NCBI RefSeq assembly: GCF_037076565.1
Contig: NZ_AP029028.1
Location: 1,674,001-1,738,000 of the forward strand
Length of the DNA stretch: 64,000 nucleotides
Reading direction: 5' to 3'
Origin: Herbaspirillum sp. DW155
Lineage (GTDB): Bacteria; Pseudomonadota; Gammaproteobacteria; Burkholderiales; Burkholderiaceae_D
Positions 60,818 through 64,000 of the stretch are shown one piece after another. Position numbers and translations under genes: made by a program. The notes beneath the pieces are model-generated. The model searched no databases. It worked only from the letters and a program-made list of their open reading frames with translations, and had not been told where the DNA came from. Every line of letters starts with the position of its first letter. Position 1 is the stretch's first letter.

Positions 60818-61261
60818 CGAAACCAGGTCTTGTTCTGCGGGAAGGCAGGGGATGGCAGGGGTGAGGCGGTATTGTAAATGGCACAAGCCGCACGTGCCAC
60901 GGGAAATCCGGATTGGGCGGCAAAGCCATCTCAAGGCTTTGCCGCTGTACCCCCATCGATGCGCAGTACCACGGCGGACTGGCGGCACAGCAGACCGAAG
61001 ACAGCGGCGTGCAGGTCATCACCGAGGCGGTGGTCTATCGCCTCGAACACGATGAAAAGGGCCGCATCGCCGTCGTACGCCGGGTCGATGCAGACAGAGG
61101 CTGCTACCGCGCCACGTGTCATACCAGATGCCGCCTAGCCCCTGCTGGGCGGCCTTTTTATGGGCGCTGATTTTTTTGTTGGCAATGATGCTGCCAAGTG
61201 GCTACTGCGAGTGACATCGGGGATTGTTTCGGGCTATCCTCGACACTCGACGAGGAGAAGC
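60818..61261. other. Intergenic region with gene remnant
   Basis: About 440 bases. It holds the GMC-like remnant, a hairpin GCGGCAAAGCC / GGCTTTGCCGC at 60918-60948, and near 61130-61160 a stem GCCGCCTAG.. / ..GGGCGGCCTTTTT that ends in T5 and could terminate a + transcript. The promoter of the next gene probably lies at 61165-61250. Confidence 0.45.
60940..61119 (+). pseudogene. Internal remnant of a GMC-type oxidoreductase (candidate)
   Basis: In one frame about 60 codons read CRCTPIDAQYHGGLAAQQTE, then GVQVITEAVVYRLEHDEKGR, which has the form of the segment of GMC alcohol/sugar dehydrogenases where a CPxGAxY motif precedes the line AGAxxxxxAVVxRLExDxxGRI. The FAD-binding N-terminus and the His-containing C-terminus are absent. 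It is part of a 444-base gap (60818-61261) with no intact gene. The identification is from the motif pattern alone. Confidence 0.45.
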
Positions 61262-62101
61262 ATGAAAAAGATTTCGCAGCACCTGAAACAACTGGGCATG
61301 GGCAGCTTGCTGGTGGCCAGTGCCTGGCTGGTTCCCGCTGCCGCGCATGCCGACCGTCTGGACGAGATCCAGGAGCGCGGCTCGCTGATCTGCGCCACGC
61401 TGGCCAACAATGAGCCGCTGGCTTTCTCCGATCCGCAGAGTGGCCAGATGGTCGGTTTCGACGTCGACATGTGCAATGCGATTGCGGGCAAGCTGGGCGT
61501 GAAGATGCGGCAGCGTAGCGTGACGGTGGAGGAGCGCTTGCCGGCGCTGATGCATGGCGACGTCGACCTGGTGTCGGCGGCGCTGGGCTATACCCGCCAA
61601 CGGGCGCGGCAGATCGATTTCACTGCCTCGCATTACCAGAATCCGCTCAAGCTGATCGTCTTCAGCGACTCCGGCCTGAACCTGGTATCGGACCTGGACG
61701 GCAAGCGTATCAGCGTCGCGCGTGGCTCCACCCCGGAGCAGGCTGTGCGTCGCCTGCTGCGCAAGGCCACGTTGCTGACTTTCCCCGATACCCCGCAATC
61801 CTTCCTGGCGCTGGCCCAGGGGCGTTCCGACGCCCTGGCCATTTCGGTACCCTCCGGTATTCGTTTCGTCAGTGAATCAGGCGGACGCTTCCGCTTCGTC
61901 GAGGGCGCGCTGGCCTGGGAACCGACCGCGCTGGGCGTCAAGAAGGGGGAGCGCAGGCTGCTCGATGCCGTCAACCAGGCCCTGGCCGAGATGGAAACAG
62001 CCGGCGAGATCGACGCCTTGTGGACCAGGTGGTTCGGCCCCAAGACCAAGTTCAACATCCCCCGCGACAAGAAGCTGACACCGATTTCGGCCTTCCGGTA
62101 G
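61262..62101 (+). CDS. Amino-acid-type ABC solute-binding protein (family 3), orphan
   Basis: 279 residues with a signal peptide (1-30, AAAHA). Family 3 binding fold: LDEIQERGSLICATLANNEP, MVGFDVDMCNAIAGKLGV, VTVEERLPALMHGDVDLV and GKRISVARGSTPEQAVRR. It binds an amino acid or small polar compound for an importer. No permease or ATPase gene is adjacent. GAGGAGAAG sits just before the ATG at 61262. Confidence 0.87.
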   Translation: MKKISQHLKQLGMGSLLVASAWLVPAAAHADRLDEIQERGSLICATLANNEPLAFSDPQSGQMVGFDVDMCNAIAGKLGVKMRQRSVTVEERLPALMHGDVDLVSAALGYTRQRARQIDFTASHYQNPLKLIVFSDSGLNLVSDLDGKRISVARGSTPEQAVRRLLRKATLLTFPDTPQSFLALAQGRSDALAISVPSGIRFVSESGGRFRFVEGALAWEPTALGVKKGERRLLDAVNQALAEMETAGEIDALWTRWFGPKTKFNIPRDKKLTPISAFR

Positions 62102-62225
62102 TCGTCCTGAGCACGCCACGTCCGTCACCACCGTTCGCCATTGCGTTGCCACTGACCATGACGGTTTGCCGCCATGCCAGCGCTATTGAAAAGGATATGA
62201 AGCTTCGTGCGCGCGCAGGCCGGAC

Positions 62226-62573
62226 TTACAAAGCCGGCTGCAGCGCCTGGCCGTGGGCGTGATGGTGTGCGGCATGGGCGGCGACCGAAAGCGCCATGCT
62301 GAGATAGTTCTCGCTGCGCATGCGCATCTGCGCCTGCTGCTGTTCCAGGGCGAACAATTGCTGGTAAAGCGTGCGGATCTGCTGCTGCAGCAACTGGCGC
62401 TGCTGCTTTCCATCCCGGTTGCCGGGGAAGCGCGCCAGCGATTGCGCCTGCTGTTGCAGGATCAGGATGCGGTGGCTCAGGTGCGCCACCAGCTCGGCGG
62501 GATCATGGGCCAGCGTGTCTGCCACTGCGCGTGGGGCGTGGGCAGCTTGTTCTTGTTCATACGCGACGTTCAT
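62226..62573 (-). CDS. Small Gln/His-rich coiled-coil protein of unknown function
   Basis: 115 residues from the ATG at 62573, with GGAG ten bases upstream. The centre is a long helix with a heptad pattern and many Gln (LSHRILILQQQAQSLARF, then LLQQQIRTLYQQLFALEQQQ). The C-terminus is His/Ala-rich (VAAHAAHHHAHGQ). No signal or membrane segment. A cytoplasmic coiled coil with possible metal binding is all the sequence supports. I do not recognise the family. Confidence 0.6.
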   Translation of the reverse strand: MNVAYEQEQAAHAPRAVADTLAHDPAELVAHLSHRILILQQQAQSLARFPGNRDGKQQRQLLQQQIRTLYQQLFALEQQQAQMRMRSENYLSMALSVAAHAAHHHAHGQALQPAL

Positions 62574-62684
62574 GCGAACTCCAGCCCGTTGAGGGCGCAA
62601 GGGATGGCGAGGGTATTGCGATGCTGCATGTGTTGATTTACGGCAGCGTGCGGTAAAGCTTGAGTTGGAGAACGTAAGTAAGTG

Positions 62685-62724
62685 AAAAGGCGCAGGCCCG
62701 AGGAGGGCGCTGCGCCTTTTGTTT
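62685..62724. terminator. Rho-independent terminator after hpd
   Basis: Stem AAAAGGCGCAG / CTGCGCCTTTT with a GC-rich loop; T4 on + and TTTTC on -. It lies 41 bases past the hpd stop on the minus strand. Confidence 0.8.
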
Positions 62725-62764
62725 GATGCCCGCAAAAGGGCGGCCAGCCAGGCCGGCCGTGGAA

Positions 62765-63871
62765 TCAGATCACGCCGCGGCGCATCTGGTCCAGCTCGAT
62801 GGATTCGAACAGGGCCTTGAAATTGCCTTCGCCAAAGCCGTCATTGCCCTTGCGCTGGATGATTTCATAGAACACCGGACCGATCAGGTTCTGGGTGAAG
62901 ATCTGCAGCAGCAGACCCTGGCCTGCCGTGGGCGCGCCGTCGATGAGGATCTTCAGTTCGCGCAGGGCCGCCAGGTCTTCGCCGTGGCCGGGAATGCGGC
63001 GCTCCACCAGGTCGTAGTAGGTGGCGATGGTGTCCTGCAGCGGCACCCCGCGTGCGTACAGGGCACGCACGGTCTGGTAGATGTCGTCGGTGCCCAGGGC
63101 GATGTGCTGGATGCCTTCGCCGTTGTACTGCTTGATGAATTCCTCGATCTGCGACTTGTCGTCGGCACTCTCGTTGATGGGGATGCGGATCTTGCCGCAG
63201 GGGCTGGTCATGGCGCGCGAACGCAGGCCGGTCACCTTGCCCTCGATGTCGAAATACTTGATCTCGCGGAAATTGAACAGGCGGGTATAAAACGACGACC
63301 AGGTATCCATCGCCCCGCGCATCACGTTGTGGGTCAGGTGGTCGATGTAGGTCAGGCCCACGCCCTTGGGATTGCGCTCCACGCCGGGGAAGAACTGGAA
63401 GTCGACGTCATAGATGGAGCCGTTGTCGCCATAGCGGTCCACCAGGTAGAGCAGCGAGCCGCCGATACCACGAATGGCAGGAATGTTCAGTTCCATCGGT
63501 CCCAGCTTGGCCTGCACGCCTTCGGCACCCAGTTCGAGTGCGCGTTTGTACACATGGGCCGCATCCTTGACGCGGAAGGCCATGGCGTTCACCGAGGCCC
63601 CGTGCACTTGCGCGAAGGCGGCGGCATTGCTGCCCGGTTCGCCGTTGAGAATGAAGTTGATCTGGCCCTGGCGGTACAGGGTGACGTTCTTGGAGCGGTG
63701 ACGCGCCACGGCCGTGAAGCCCATCAGCTCCAGCACGCCTGCGATGGCGGCCGGGTCGGCGGCGGTGTACTCGACGAACTCGAAGCCGTCGGTGCCCATG
63801 GGATTGTCGAACAGGTCGCGGCTACCGGTGGCGGTGGCGGCGCTGGTGAGTTGGGATTCTGCATGGCCCAT
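62765..63871 (-). CDS. hpd: 4-hydroxyphenylpyruvate dioxygenase
   Basis: 368 residues. It converts 4-hydroxyphenylpyruvate to homogentisate in tyrosine breakdown. Fe(II) ligands of the two-vicinal-oxygen-chelate fold are in YIDHLTHNV, GIQHIALGTDDIY and a late Glu in QNLIGPVFYEIIQRKGNDGFGEGN pattern. GAGGAGA before the ATG at 63871 fixes the start. The gene is followed by a terminator and has an AT-rich upstream region reaching the window end, where a divergent regulator may begin. Confidence 0.95.
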   Translation of the reverse strand: MGHAESQLTSAATATGSRDLFDNPMGTDGFEFVEYTAADPAAIAGVLELMGFTAVARHRSKNVTLYRQGQINFILNGEPGSNAAAFAQVHGASVNAMAFRVKDAAHVYKRALELGAEGVQAKLGPMELNIPAIRGIGGSLLYLVDRYGDNGSIYDVDFQFFPGVERNPKGVGLTYIDHLTHNVMRGAMDTWSSFYTRLFNFREIKYFDIEGKVTGLRSRAMTSPCGKIRIPINESADDKSQIEEFIKQYNGEGIQHIALGTDDIYQTVRALYARGVPLQDTIATYYDLVERRIPGHGEDLAALRELKILIDGAPTAGQGLLLQIFTQNLIGPVFYEIIQRKGNDGFGEGNFKALFESIELDQMRRGVI

Positions 63872-64000
63872 CGTGTGTCTCCTCGTGTGGGGAAGGCCGG
63901 CAAGTGCGGCCTGTTCGAAGAGTTTATTGCGCCGGGAGTGCAATTTGTGATTGTTTTTTGCGCAATATAGCGGATAATATGCACAAATAATTCTTAAATA

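Noticed and set aside
1..64000. tRNA, rRNA genes, CRISPR arrays or prophage genes
   Set aside because: I looked in the intergenic gaps for cloverleaf ends, repeat-spacer periodicity and phage-type genes and found none; a covariance-model scan would be needed to be certain.

Overview
The window looks like a chromosomal segment of a high-GC betaproteobacterium, most likely Oxalobacteraceae and plausibly Herbaspirillum. This rests on overall gene content: intracellular PHB depolymerase plus phasin, SpecificRecomb protein, DUF1841, RnfB-nth pair, and a cysTWA-cysB / ssuEADCB arrangement. The genus is an inference, since no rRNA or marker alignment could be done. I see no rRNA, tRNA, CRISPR array or prophage.

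Layout. 1-692: the 5' part of an IS5-family element whose transposase needs a -1 frameshift. 0.8-2.5 kb: acyl-CoA ligase. 2.6-13.3 kb: a metal-handling block with TolC-like lipoprotein, multicopper oxidase and CusF-like protein in one transcription unit; a His-rich small protein; a CadA/ZntA-type P-ATPase with a divergent CadR/PbrR-type regulator; and CueR, Cu+ ATPase and CopZ, with two back-to-back CueR-type promoters. An alpha/beta hydrolase sits between the two ATPase modules. 13.3-16.2 kb: a large palindromic repeat, then a MoxR ATPase / GNAT / VWA-domain unit. 16.4-19.7 kb: SpecificRecomb membrane protein and two small monohaem cytochromes c. 19.8-20.7 kb: a two-gene unit encoding a small protein and an AbiEii-like nucleotidyltransferase, a candidate toxin-antitoxin pair. 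20.7-33.7 kb: mostly housekeeping and metabolic genes (DUF1841, endonuclease III, RnfB, PHB depolymerase, ferredoxin reductase, FdxA, nicotinate phosphoribosyltransferase, antiporter, hydroxyacid dehydrogenase, acyl-CoA-binding protein, FKBP) and two orphan branched-chain-type solute-binding proteins. 34.0-38.7 kb: beta-propeller protein, polysaccharide-deacetylase-like protein with an altered metal motif, sterol-desaturase-family protein, EI24 protein and a CinA-type molybdopterin-binding-domain protein. 38.8-44.8 kb: phasin, histone-deacetylase-like amidohydrolase, EamA transporter, XRE regulator, methyltransferase and a PBP7-type endopeptidase. 44.9-57.7 kb: a sulfur-acquisition supercluster with IclR regulator, sulfate-binding protein, ssuE-A-D-C-B, a molbindin, a degenerate EAL protein, a small hydrolase, cysT-W-A and cysB. 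57.7-64 kb: gene remnants, small hypotheticals, an M15 peptidase, a lipoprotein, a structured-RNA candidate, a phosphodiester-glycosidase-domain protein, an amino-acid-binding protein and 4-hydroxyphenylpyruvate dioxygenase.

How it works together. The metal block couples sensing (CueR, CadR) to P-type ATPase export, periplasmic copper oxidation and outer-membrane efflux. The sulfur block lets the cell take up sulfate, or sulfonates with FMNH2-dependent desulfonation, under CysB control. PHB depolymerase and phasin show polyhydroxybutyrate storage. The least explained items are the AbiEii-like pair at 19.8 kb, the terminator-ended folded RNA candidate near 59.9 kb, the palindromic repeat found at 13.3 and 51.8 kb, and the remnants at 57.7 and 60.9 kb.
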